From Rhodocyclaceae bacterium (lineage in GTDB: Bacteria > Pseudomonadota > Gammaproteobacteria > Burkholderiales > CAIKXV01): DNA of 64,000 nucleotides. Positions 25,461-33,574 of the stretch are shown piece by piece. How positions within the stretch are numbered: the first letter of the stretch is position 1; the number at the start of each line of letters is the position of its first letter. A program made the position numbers and the translations under genes. The stretch is taken from the NCBI GenBank assembly GCA_020248265.1, contig JADCHX010000018.1, positions 1 to 64,000 on the forward strand, read 5' to 3'. The notes beneath the pieces were generated by a model that did no database searches, was not told the DNA's origin, and saw only the letters and a list, made by a program, of their open reading frames with translations.

Positions 25461-26543
25461 TCAGGTTTCCAGCGGCAGGCGCACGGCCTGCCCCGATCGG
25501 GCCGACCGCTCCATCGCGATCGTCGTCTCCAGGTTGACCAGCGCCGCGTCCGGGCGGCAGTGCGGCGTATCCGCACCGGTCACCAGTGAATCGAGCCAGC
25601 TGCGCGTCTCGTTGCCGAGCGGCCCCCAGAAGTCGCCCAGCGCCCAGTCACCGGCGGTGTTGCTGCCGAGAAAGGCGAACGGCACGCCGTGGTCGGGCAC
25701 GTAGGCATGCGGGATGCCCTTCTCGGAATAGATCAGGTGGTCCATGTGGTCATCGTCGATGATCATCGTGCCTTCCGTGCCCAGCAATTCGACCCGGTCG
25801 GACTGGCCCAGCGTCGGGTACTGCGCGGGCAGCGCATAGCTCACGCCGAAGTTGATGACCGCACCGTCGGCGAAGGTGACGATGGCCCAGGTCACGTCGT
25901 GCGCACTGTAGCCGGCCTTCTTGAAGATACCGTGCTGGCCGCGCGCGACCACTTCGACCGGGCGATTGCCTTCGAGGAACCAGCACATCAGGTCGACGTA
26001 GTAGGTGAGCACGTCGAGCACCGGCGTGGCATGCGGGTCGCGCTTGAGGATCGAGAACGCCTGCGCGCGCGAGTTGTAGACGCGCGCGAGGCCACCGACG
26101 ACGGTACCTAGGCGGCCGTGGTTCATCTGCTCCTTCGCACGCAGGAAGCATTCCTTGAAGCGCCGACTGTAGCCGATGCGCAGGTTACCGTTGTTGGCAC
26201 GGATGGCATCGACGATGCGCTGCGCGTCGGCGAGTTCGAGCGCGATCGGCTTCTCGACAAGCACCGGCTTGCCCAGTTCGAGCGCGCGGATGATCGGTGC
26301 CACATGTTCGCCCTCGGGCGTGGACACGAACACCGCGTTGACCTCGGGGCGCTCGATCACTTCGTTGTTGCTGCCGCTGCAGAAGTCGGCCGCAGCGGTC
26401 TTCGCCAGTGCCTGCGCGCGCGACGGATCGAGGTCGGAGATCGCGAGGAAGCCGACCGACGGATGCTTTGCTGCGAGGCGCGCGCGCAGGGTGCCGATGC
26501 GTCCGGCACCGATGACGGCAACGCCCAGGGGCCTTGTACTCAC
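25461..26543 (-). CDS. Gfo/Idh/MocA family NAD(P)-dependent oxidoreductase
   Basis: 360 aa from the GTG at 26543, which has a strong AAGGAGGA SD. The Rossmann motif GAGRIG begins at residue 12, followed by the acidic residue in AISDLDPSRAQ. The family segments VFVSTPEGEH and VLVEKPIALELADA carry the Lys of EKP, and GYSRRFKECF replaces the more usual GYxRRF with the same aromatic/basic pattern. The C-terminal domain has AFLGSNTAGDWALGDFWG. It resembles inositol/sugar dehydrogenases, but the substrate cannot be read from the sequence. It precedes a TctC gene, suggesting oxidation of an imported compound. Confidence 0.9.
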   Translation of the reverse strand: MSTRPLGVAVIGAGRIGTLRARLAAKHPSVGFLAISDLDPSRAQALAKTAAADFCSGSNNEVIERPEVNAVFVSTPEGEHVAPIIRALELGKPVLVEKPIALELADAQRIVDAIRANNGNLRIGYSRRFKECFLRAKEQMNHGRLGTVVGGLARVYNSRAQAFSILKRDPHATPVLDVLTYYVDLMCWFLEGNRPVEVVARGQHGIFKKAGYSAHDVTWAIVTFADGAVINFGVSYALPAQYPTLGQSDRVELLGTEGTMIIDDDHMDHLIYSEKGIPHAYVPDHGVPFAFLGSNTAGDWALGDFWGPLGNETRSWLDSLVTGADTPHCRPDAALVNLETTIAMERSARSGQAVRLPLET

Positions 26544-26640
26544 CGGGTCCTCCTTGATGTGTGGGCTGGGCGCGATGATACGCGCCGGGCACCGCCGCTG
26601 CGTCTTGCGGAGCACTCCGGCGGCACGCGCCGCCGCCGAT

Positions 26641-26666
26641 GCCAGCGCTGCCAGCGCTGCCAGCGC
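26641..26666. repeat. Nine-base tandem repeat, almost three copies
   Basis: GCCAGCGCT is repeated twice and then GCCAGCGC. It lies in the 189-base gap between the divergent Gfo/Idh and TctC genes, in a stretch of compositionally simple GC-rich DNA. No function is apparent. Confidence 0.5.
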
Positions 26667-26732
26667 ATCGCCATCGCGGTTGACCGCCCCCTTCGGGCGC
26701 GTCACCATCATCATCGAGGAGGAGTACACCCC

Positions 26733-27746
26733 ATGATGATCGCCCGGACGGCTCTGGTCGCAGAGGATACCCGTACGACCGCTGCTGCGGCCACGGCCGC
26801 GCTGCTGCTGCTCGCGACCGGTCTGCCATCGACCGATGCCGAGGCCCAGGCCTTCCCTGCCCGTCCGATACGCCTGATGATCCCGGCCTCGCCCGGCGGG
26901 CCGGCCGATATCGTCGCGCGCATCGTCGCGCAGAACTATGGCGAGGCGATCGGCCAGCCGCTGGTGGCGGACAACCGCGCCGGTGCCGGCGGCGGCATCG
27001 GCGCGGAAATCGTCGCGCGCAGCCAGCCCGACGGCTACACGGTGATGATCAGTCATTCCGGTCCGCTCGCAATCGAGCCGCTGCGCCAGTCGAAACCGGC
27101 CTACGATCCGCTGCGTGACTTCACCGCCTTGTCGCTGGTCGCCGAGCAGGCCTACGTCCTGCTGGTGCACCCGTCGGTGCAGGCGAAGACGGTGCAGGAG
27201 CTGGTCGCGCTCGCGCGCGCACGCCCGGGCAGGATGAACTTCGCTTCCGGCGGACCGGGCACCGGCATCCACATGGCGGCCGAACTGTTCAACCTGGTGG
27301 CCGGGCTGAAGGTGGTGCACGTGCCGTACAAGGGCGCAGGGCCCGGCATGGGCGCGCTGATCGGTGGCGAGGTCGATCTGATGTTCAACGGCATCTCGTC
27401 GGCCCTGCCGCAGGTGCGTGCCGGCAAGCTGCGCGCGATCGCCATGGCCGGCACGAAACGGTCGAACCTGCTGCCAGAGCTGCCGACCATCCAGGAGGCC
27501 GGCTTCCGTTACGACACCAGCGGGTGGTACGGATATGTCGGTCCAGCGGGCCTGCCCAGACCCGTGGTCGCGCGCCTGAACGACGCACTGGTGAAGACGC
27601 TGGCGACACCGGAGGTACGCGACCGGTTCGCGAGCCAGGGCATCGACGGCATCGCGTCGACGCCGGCGGCGTTCGCGGCCTTCCTGCGCGAGGAGACCGG
27701 GAAGTGGCGCAAGGTGATCGACGCGTCGGGGCTCAAGGGCGACTGA
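26733..27746 (+). CDS. TctC/Bug family periplasmic binding protein
   Basis: 337 aa from the ATG at 26733, preceded by a GAGGAGGAG SD. The signal peptide is residues 1-39 (ATAALLLLATGLPSTDAEA). Binding-fold markers: FPARPIRLMIPASPGGPADI, ADNRAGAGGGIGAE, PDGYTVM, LARARPGRMNFASGG, VHVPYKGAGPGMGAL, QVRAGKLRAIAMAG. It is divergent from the Gfo/Idh-TctC pair and followed after 133 bases by another TctC gene. The ligand is unknown; the Phe/Asn pattern of the ligand loop differs from its neighbours, so the specificity probably differs too. Confidence 0.93.
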   Translation: MMIARTALVAEDTRTTAAAATAALLLLATGLPSTDAEAQAFPARPIRLMIPASPGGPADIVARIVAQNYGEAIGQPLVADNRAGAGGGIGAEIVARSQPDGYTVMISHSGPLAIEPLRQSKPAYDPLRDFTALSLVAEQAYVLLVHPSVQAKTVQELVALARARPGRMNFASGGPGTGIHMAAELFNLVAGLKVVHVPYKGAGPGMGALIGGEVDLMFNGISSALPQVRAGKLRAIAMAGTKRSNLLPELPTIQEAGFRYDTSGWYGYVGPAGLPRPVVARLNDALVKTLATPEVRDRFASQGIDGIASTPAAFAAFLREETGKWRKVIDASGLKGD

Positions 27747-27879
27747 ACAGCGGGCTATCCGGCGAAGCAGCAGCGCACGCCGTCCCTGCCTTGCGCAGGG
27801 CACGCCTGCCGATGCGCGCTAGAATGACCTGTCGGCAGATTCAGCCTGAAGACTTGCCGCCCGTAGAGGAATTCACGCC

Positions 27880-28869
27880 ATGACCCTTGATGTCCGCTCG
27901 CTGTTCGGCGCCTGTGCGGCCGTGACCGTCCTGGCCGCCAGTGCCGGGGCCGCATGGGCGGCGGCAGCCGAGTTCCCGAGCAAGCCGATCCGCCTCATCA
28001 TCCCGTTCGCCACCGGCAGTGCCACCGACGTCTCGGCACGCCTCTTCGGAACCGAGCTCGCGAGACAGATGGGCCAGCAGGTGGTCGCCGACAACCGGGC
28101 CGGTGCCGGCGGCGCGATCGGCATGCAGGCCCTGGCCGCGGCAGTACCGGACGGCTACGTGATCGGCTACGCCGGGCCGGGTCCGCTCGCCATCAATCCT
28201 GCGATCACGCCGACACTGCCCTACAACGTCGCGCGTGACTTCCAGCCGGTGTCGCAGGCCGTGGAGGCTGCCCTCCTGCTGGCGGTGACGACTGCGCTGC
28301 CAGTCAAGGACATCAAGGGGCTGATCGCGCTCGCGCGCAAACGCCCGGGCGAACTGAGCAACGCGTCGGCTGGCACGGGCACCATCGGCCATCTCGCCGG
28401 CGAGTACTTCAAGATGCTGACCACCACGAACATCCTGCACGTGCCCTACAAGGGCGGAGGCCAGGCAACGGCAGACGTGATGTCCGGGCATGTACAGATG
28501 CTGTTCGATCCGCTCACTGGCGTTGGCGTACATCTGCAATCGGGCCGGTTGCGAGCCCTGGCCGTGACCGGACGCAAGCGGCTGGCCGCCTTTCCAGACT
28601 TGCCGACCGTGGCAGAGTCCGGCGTCCCCGGCTACGAGGTGATGACCTGGGGGGGCATCCTCGCCCCAGCCGGCATTCCCCGACCCGTCCTCGACCGCCT
28701 GAACGCGGAGATGCAACGGGCAGTCAGGTCGCCGGTGGTCATCGAGCGCTACGGTTCCCTCGGTGCGGTGCCGGTGGCCGGGACGCCCGAGCAGTTCGCG
28801 GAACTGATCCGGAGCGAGACCGTCAAGTGGGCGAAGGTCGTGAAGTTCGCGCAGGTGCAGCCGAACTGA
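27880..28869 (+). CDS. TctC/Bug family periplasmic binding protein
   Basis: 329 aa. The signal peptide is the first 28 or so residues (ACAAVTVLAASAGAAWAA). The fold markers are FPSKPIRLIIPFATGSATDV, ADNRAGAGGAIGMQ, PDGYVIG, LARKRPGELSNASAG, LHVPYKGGGQATADV and QSGRLRALAVTG. A GAGG SD is found before the ATG, and a TAGAAT -10-like box lies at 27820-27825 with no good -35. The stop is 37 bases before the ATG of the downstream lyase gene, so the binding protein and lyase probably share a transcript, which hints that the lyase acts on the imported acid. Confidence 0.93.
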   Translation: MTLDVRSLFGACAAVTVLAASAGAAWAAAAEFPSKPIRLIIPFATGSATDVSARLFGTELARQMGQQVVADNRAGAGGAIGMQALAAAVPDGYVIGYAGPGPLAINPAITPTLPYNVARDFQPVSQAVEAALLLAVTTALPVKDIKGLIALARKRPGELSNASAGTGTIGHLAGEYFKMLTTTNILHVPYKGGGQATADVMSGHVQMLFDPLTGVGVHLQSGRLRALAVTGRKRLAAFPDLPTVAESGVPGYEVMTWGGILAPAGIPRPVLDRLNAEMQRAVRSPVVIERYGSLGAVPVAGTPEQFAELIRSETVKWAKVVKFAQVQPN

Positions 28870-28906
28870 TCCCGAATTGATCCCTCCGCCCGAGGAGTCG
28901 TCCGAA

Positions 28907-30298
28907 ATGCCTTCGCCACGGCACGCACGCCCGGATGTCGCCGCGATCGAAGCGCTGTTCAGCCGTGAGCGCCTCTGGCAGGCGTTCCTGGACATCGAGG
29001 CGACGCTGGCGGAGGTACAGGCCGAACTCGGGATGATCCCGCCGGCGGCTGCGGTCGAGATCCGGCGCAGGGCGAACCTTGCAACGATCGGCGCGGCGGC
29101 GCTCGCCGCGGACATCGCGCGCACCCGCGCACCGATCCACTCGATCGCGCGCGCGCTGGCGCAGGCCTGCGAGGGTGATGCCGGAGACTTCGTGCACTGG
29201 GGTGCAACCACCCAGAACCTGACCCAGACCGGCCGTACCCTGCTGATGCGCGAAGCACACGACGCGTTGCTGGCCCTGCTGGGCGACATCCTCGTCCGGA
29301 TGGCCGGGCTGGCCGAGGCCAGCGCCGGGATGCTCGCTGCAGGGCGCACGAACCATCGGCATGCGCTTCCGATCACCTTCGGGCTGAAGGTCGCCGCGTG
29401 GATCGAGGAACTGCTGCGCCATGTCGACCGGCTGCGCGGCGTGGAGCCGCGGGCGTTCGTCTCGCTGTGGGGAGGCGCCCTGGGGGCCATGCACGCGTTC
29501 GGCGAGCATGGGCCTGAGATCAACCGGCGGCTGTCGCAGCGCCTCGGGCTGGCACCGCTCGCGGTGCCCTCGCGCGCCGGCACCGACCACGTGGCGGAGT
29601 ATGTGATGCTGCTGGCACTGCTGGGCACGACGTTCTCGAAGATCGCGCGCGAACTCTATGCGCTCATGGCCGACGAGATCGACGAGGTGTCCGAGTCGCT
29701 CGGCGAGGACGTCGTCGGCTCCAGCACCATGCCGCAGAAGGTGAATTCGAAGGTCGCGGTGCAGGTGATCGCCCTCGCCGCCCGGTTGCGCAGCCAGGTA
29801 CCGCTGGCCCTGGAGGCCATGCAGCCCACGCACGAAGGCGATGCCGCCAACAACCAGATGATGTACTGGCTGATGGAGGGCGCAGGGCCGCTCGCCTATG
29901 CGGTCGCCTGGGAGATGGACCAGTTGCTCGCCTGCCTGCGCCTGCATCCCGACCGGATGCTGCGCAACCTCGAGCGCTCGGGCGAGGCAATCACCGCAGA
30001 GAACGCGATGATGATGCTCGCGCCAGCGCTCGGCCGTGGCCTGGCCCACGACCTGGTGCATCACGCACTGGAGGATGCACGCACCGGCGCCGGCTCGCTC
30101 CTCGACCGGCTGCTCGCCGACGAGCGCGTACGCCAGGCCGTGGACGAACCGGCGTTGCGCGCGGCGCTCGATCCGGCCGGATACACCGGGCGCAGCGCCG
30201 CGATGGCGCGCGAGATGGCTGCGGCTGCCCGCGCGGCCGCGGCCCGGCTGCACAGCGCGGACGGAGGCGCCTCTGCGGCCGGGCAGCCAGGCGTCTGA
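28907..30298 (+). CDS. Fumarase/adenylosuccinate-lyase superfamily enzyme
   Basis: 463 aa from the ATG at 28907 (GAGGAG SD 9 bases upstream). It belongs to the beta-elimination lyase superfamily: signature GSSTMPQKVN at residues 271-280 with the mobile-loop Ser, and the first region DFVHWGATTQNLTQTG (about 94-109) with His97. The second conserved region, usually GRTH-x-QHAxPxTFG, reads GRTNHRHALPITFG (147-160), so the catalytic-site His is Asn149. It is most like adenylosuccinate lyase or 3-carboxymuconate cycloisomerase relatives, but purB normally lies elsewhere and has TSxD rather than TTQN. The substrate is probably a dicarboxylate or amino-dicarboxylate. It is coupled to the upstream TctC gene. 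Confidence 0.85.
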   Translation: MPSPRHARPDVAAIEALFSRERLWQAFLDIEATLAEVQAELGMIPPAAAVEIRRRANLATIGAAALAADIARTRAPIHSIARALAQACEGDAGDFVHWGATTQNLTQTGRTLLMREAHDALLALLGDILVRMAGLAEASAGMLAAGRTNHRHALPITFGLKVAAWIEELLRHVDRLRGVEPRAFVSLWGGALGAMHAFGEHGPEINRRLSQRLGLAPLAVPSRAGTDHVAEYVMLLALLGTTFSKIARELYALMADEIDEVSESLGEDVVGSSTMPQKVNSKVAVQVIALAARLRSQVPLALEAMQPTHEGDAANNQMMYWLMEGAGPLAYAVAWEMDQLLACLRLHPDRMLRNLERSGEAITAENAMMMLAPALGRGLAHDLVHHALEDARTGAGSLLDRLLADERVRQAVDEPALRAALDPAGYTGRSAAMAREMAAAARAAAARLHSADGGASAAGQPGV

Positions 30299-30329
30299 CC
30301 CGTCCTCCAGGCCGGCCCGATGCCGGCAG

Positions 30330-30398
30330 GCGTGGGTGGGGTTCCCCCTGGGCGGCGCCTGCGCCAGCCGAAGCTGACCAGGGGAACCCCACCCACGC
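30330..30398. repeat. 69-bp palindromic element between convergent genes
   Basis: Exact 18-base arms (30330-30347 and 30381-30398, GCGTGGGTGGGGTTCCCC) continue into imperfect pairing and enclose a second hairpin GGCGC/GCGCC (30354-30365). It separates the lyase gene (plus) from the convergent amidohydrolase (minus). The architecture, a palindrome at a gene end, resembles the elements at 1632 and 21246, but the sequence differs. It may terminate both transcripts. Confidence 0.75.
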
Positions 30399-30408
30399 CC
30401 GCGCGAGG

Positions 30409-31395
30409 TCAGAGCCGCAGCAGGCGCGCCGCGTTGTCCCAGAACACCGCCTGCTTGCCGGCGTCGTCGAGCACGCTGATCTCGTGCACCACGCCCACCG
30501 GGTCGTTGTGCGCGATGTCGAAACAGTAGTCGCTGCCCATCAGGATGCGATCGACGCCGACCAGCTTCACCAGGTAGTCCATCACCTCGGGACAGTAGCT
30601 GATGGTGTCGTAGGTGAACCGCTTCAGGTACTCGCTCGGCGCACGCGGCAGGTGCTTGCACTCGGGGCGGACCTTGAAGCCCTGGTCGAGGCGTCCACGC
30701 AGGATCGGCAGCGCGCCGCCGGCATGCGGCAGCGACACCTCGAGCGTCGGGAACGCGTCGAGCACGCCGCCGAAGATCAGGTGGGAGGCGGCGATGGCCA
30801 CCTCGAAGGGGTTGCCGAGCGTGTTGATCAGGTACCACTGCTTGAGGCGCTCGTTGTTGATCATCATCGGATGCAGGAACAGCGGCAGCCCGAGGTCGGC
30901 CATGCGTTCGTAGACCGGGAAGAAGCTGCGGTCCGACAGTTCGCGGTCGCGCACCGCAGTGGCCATGTAGATGCCGCGGATACCGGGCAGCTTCGCGGCG
31001 CGCTCGAGTTCCTCCAGCGCGAGGCTGGGGTTCTGGAACGGCAGGTGCGCGAAGCCGATGAACCGATCGGGGTGCGCGACATGCGCCGCGCTGATCGCAT
31101 CGTTGACCGCCACCGACAGCTGCATGCCTAGTTCGTCGTCGGCCCAGTAGACCATCGGCTGGGTCATCGACAGCGCATGCATGTCGATGCCCATGCTGTC
31201 CATGTAGGCGAGCCGCTCGCCAAGATCGATGAAGCCCGATGTGATCGGCCCGGTGCGCAGGTTCAGTCCGACCTGGATGAAGCGCGCGCCGCTCGCATCG
31301 CTGGTGACCGTGGTGCCGCAGCGGCCACCGTGCTTCGCGACCAGTTCGATGAACCTTTCCGGGAAGAAGTGTGCGTGGGTGTCGATGTTCGGCAT
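30409..31395 (-). CDS. Amidohydrolase family 2 protein (ACMSD/decarboxylase-like)
   Basis: 328 aa TIM-barrel metal enzyme. The N-terminal metal ligands are the HxH of IDTHAHFFP (His7, His9); further ligands are the His in LFLHPMM, the His in SLPHAGG and the Asp of ILMGSDYCF. The ACMSD-type GxxxPxF and AVRDRELSD segments are seen. Family members are non-oxidative decarboxylases (gamma-resorcylate, 5-carboxyvanillate) and hydrolases such as 4-oxalomesaconate hydratase; the present substrate is unknown. It heads a minus-strand run with two TctC genes just upstream, implying a role in using an imported aromatic or ring-cleavage acid. Confidence 0.88.
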   Translation of the reverse strand: MPNIDTHAHFFPERFIELVAKHGGRCGTTVTSDASGARFIQVGLNLRTGPITSGFIDLGERLAYMDSMGIDMHALSMTQPMVYWADDELGMQLSVAVNDAISAAHVAHPDRFIGFAHLPFQNPSLALEELERAAKLPGIRGIYMATAVRDRELSDRSFFPVYERMADLGLPLFLHPMMINNERLKQWYLINTLGNPFEVAIAASHLIFGGVLDAFPTLEVSLPHAGGALPILRGRLDQGFKVRPECKHLPRAPSEYLKRFTYDTISYCPEVMDYLVKLVGVDRILMGSDYCFDIAHNDPVGVVHEISVLDDAGKQAVFWDNAARLLRL

Positions 31396-31434
31396 GGCAG
31401 TACCTCGGCTCGGCGTGGGTCAGTTCGGCGTGAC

Positions 31435-32433
31435 TCAGTTCAGCGTTATCTTCGCGGTGCGCACGACCCGGCCCCACTTCTCGAGCTCGGCCCTTATGAA
31501 CGCGGCGAAGGCATCCGGCGGCATGCCGCCCGGTTCGGCGCCGTCGGCCGCCAGCCGCTGCCCGACGTCGGGCAGCAGCAATGCCCTGGCGACTTCCGCG
31601 TGCATTCGGCCCACGGCCTCGCGCGGCGTGCCCGCGGGCGCGAACAGCGCGTACCAGAAGATCGCCTCGTAGCCAGGTACCCCACCCTCGGCGATCGTCG
31701 GCACCTCCGGCATCGCGGCCGCGCGCTTCGCGCCGGTGACGCCGATGGCACGAAGCCGGCCCGAGCGCAGGTATGGCGCGACGGTCAGCGTGTTCGGCGT
31801 GGCGAGCTGCACATGGCCGGCGAGCAGGTCTGCCGTGGCCGGGCCGGCACCCTTGTACGGAATATGAACGACGTTCAGGCCAGCCATCGACAGGAAAAGC
31901 TCCATCGCCATGTGCAGCGACGTCCCCGCGCCTGCCGAACTGTAGTTGAGCGCACCGGGCTGGGCCTTCGCCAGCGCGACCAGTTGCTTCACCGATTTCA
32001 CCGGCAGGCTAGGGTGTACGGTCAGCACGTGCGGCAGGGATGCGGCGAGCGTGACCGGCACGAAGTCGCGCAGGATGTCGTAGGGTGGCTGCTTCGCCAG
32101 CACCTGATTCAGCACGATCGCGCTGGCCGCCATCAGCTGGGTATAGCCATCCGCAGGGGCACGCGCGACGAACTCGGTGCCCAGGATCTGCCCGGCGCCC
32201 GGGCGGTTCTCGACGACCACGGACTGTCCCAGTGCATCGCCCACGCGGCTGGCCAGCACCCGCGTGACGATGTCGGTGCCGCCACCCGGCGAGGTGGGTA
32301 CGATGATGCGCACGGGCTTTGCCGGCCAGCCCTGTGCAGGTTGCGCCATCGCGGCGCACGGTGCGCACAGCGCAAGCGCCAGCAGCAGCGTACCCGCTGC
32401 GGGCCGCTGCGCGGCCAGGGAAGATCCAGTCAT
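31435..32433 (-). CDS. TctC/Bug family periplasmic binding protein (tandem copy B)
   Basis: 332 aa from the ATG at 32433 (GAGGAG SD). Signal peptide about residues 1-31 (TLLLALALCAPCAAMAQ). Markers: WPAKPVRIIVPTSPGGGTDI, VENRPGAGQILGTEFVAR, DGYTQLMAASAIVLNQVLA, NYSSAGAGTSLHMAM, VHIPYKGAGPATADL. It shares most of these blocks with the next upstream gene (32491-33486), so the two are tandem duplicates that have diverged. It lies 39 bases before the amidohydrolase ATG and is probably in one operon with it. Confidence 0.93.
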   Translation of the reverse strand: MTGSSLAAQRPAAGTLLLALALCAPCAAMAQPAQGWPAKPVRIIVPTSPGGGTDIVTRVLASRVGDALGQSVVVENRPGAGQILGTEFVARAPADGYTQLMAASAIVLNQVLAKQPPYDILRDFVPVTLAASLPHVLTVHPSLPVKSVKQLVALAKAQPGALNYSSAGAGTSLHMAMELFLSMAGLNVVHIPYKGAGPATADLLAGHVQLATPNTLTVAPYLRSGRLRAIGVTGAKRAAAMPEVPTIAEGGVPGYEAIFWYALFAPAGTPREAVGRMHAEVARALLLPDVGQRLAADGAEPGGMPPDAFAAFIRAELEKWGRVVRTAKITLN

Positions 32434-32490
32434 CGGTTGCAACTCCTCGTTCGTCACGCTTCGTTCCGCCCTGCTTCGTTCCACCGGAGG

Positions 32491-33486
32491 TCAGTCCAGT
32501 GCCAGCTTCGCGTCGCGCACGACGCGGCTCCATTTCTCGATCTCCGACCTGACATAGGCGGCGAACGCCTCTGGACTCATGCCGCCTGCCTCGGCGCCAT
32601 CGGCAGCCAGGCGCTTCGCGACATCCGGCGCCTGCAGCGCCTTCGCCGTCTCGGACTGCATCCGGTTCACCGCGTCGCGTGGCGTCCCGGCCGGCGCGAA
32701 CAGGCCGTACCACTGGATCGCCTCGTAGCCGGGCAGCCCGGCCTCCGCGATGGTCGGCACCTCGGGCAGCCCGGCCGCGCGATTCAGGCTGGTCACCCCG
32801 AGCGCACGCAGGCGCCCGGACCGCAGGTGCGGCGCGGCGGTCAGCGTGTTCGGCATCGACAGCTGGACGTGGCCGGCGAGCAGGTCGGCGGTCGCGGGAC
32901 CGGTGCCCTTGTACGCGACATGCACGATGTCGACCGCTGCCATCGAGCGCAGCAGTTCCATCGACATGTGGGGCGAGGTACCGGCACCAGCGGAGCTGTA
33001 GTTCAGCATCCCCGGCCTGGCCTTGGCCAGCGCGATCAACTGCTTCACCGACTTCACAGGCAGGCTCGGATGAACGGTCAGCACGTTGGGCAGGGTCGCT
33101 GCGACCGTCACCGGCACGAAGTCGCGCAGGGTGTCGTACGGCGGCTTCCTTGCGAGCACCTGGTTCAGCACGATGGCGCTTGCCGCCATCAGCTGGGTAT
33201 AGCCATCGGGTGCCGCACGCGCGACGAACTCGGTGCCGAGGATCTGGCCGGCCCCCGGTCTGTTCTCGACCACTACAGACTGTCCGAACACCTCGGCCAG
33301 GCGCGCTGCCAGCACGCGCGTGACGATGTCCGTGCCGCCACCGGGCGAGGTCGGCACAATGATTCGCACCGGCTTGGCCGGCCATGCGGGCGCCTGCGCC
33401 GCCACGATCGCGGGCAGAAGAACGGCGGCACAGGCCGCCGCCGCTGCAGCGGTCAGGGACCTGGAAGGATTCGAAGAGGCGGTCAT
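32491..33486 (-). CDS. TctC/Bug family periplasmic binding protein (tandem copy A)
   Basis: 331 aa. Signal peptide about residues 1-30 (AAAAAACAAVLLPAIVAAQA). Same blocks as copy B: WPAKPVRIIVPTSPGGGTDI, VENRPGAGQILGTEFVAR, DGYTQLMAASAIVLNQVLA and LRDFVPVTVAATLP. The ligand-loop residues differ (MSMELLRSMAAVDIVHVAYKG against MAMELFLSMAGLNVVHIPYKG of copy B). First gene of a run copy A, copy B, amidohydrolase. The gap of 88 bases to the SMP-30 gene on the same strand suggests those two could also be linked. Confidence 0.93.
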   Translation of the reverse strand: MTASSNPSRSLTAAAAAACAAVLLPAIVAAQAPAWPAKPVRIIVPTSPGGGTDIVTRVLAARLAEVFGQSVVVENRPGAGQILGTEFVARAAPDGYTQLMAASAIVLNQVLARKPPYDTLRDFVPVTVAATLPNVLTVHPSLPVKSVKQLIALAKARPGMLNYSSAGAGTSPHMSMELLRSMAAVDIVHVAYKGTGPATADLLAGHVQLSMPNTLTAAPHLRSGRLRALGVTSLNRAAGLPEVPTIAEAGLPGYEAIQWYGLFAPAGTPRDAVNRMQSETAKALQAPDVAKRLAADGAEAGGMSPEAFAAYVRSEIEKWSRVVRDAKLALD

Positions 33487-33574
33487 GGTGTCCTCACGAG
33501 GTTTCGCGCATCGGGCTGCCCGCGTCTCGGGTCACGATGCATTCTTTCGATGGGCGCTGGGCCCGGGTGCGATG

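Noticed and set aside
26641-26666. Possible CRISPR-like or regulatory repeat
   Set aside because: Only a nine-base unit with no spacers and fewer than three full copies; simple-sequence repeat.
25461-27803. A 780-codon frame extending the Gfo/Idh gene upstream over the neighbouring TctC gene
   Set aside because: A GTG with a strong SD at 26543 fits the Rossmann N-terminus; the extension is antisense to a confident TctC gene.
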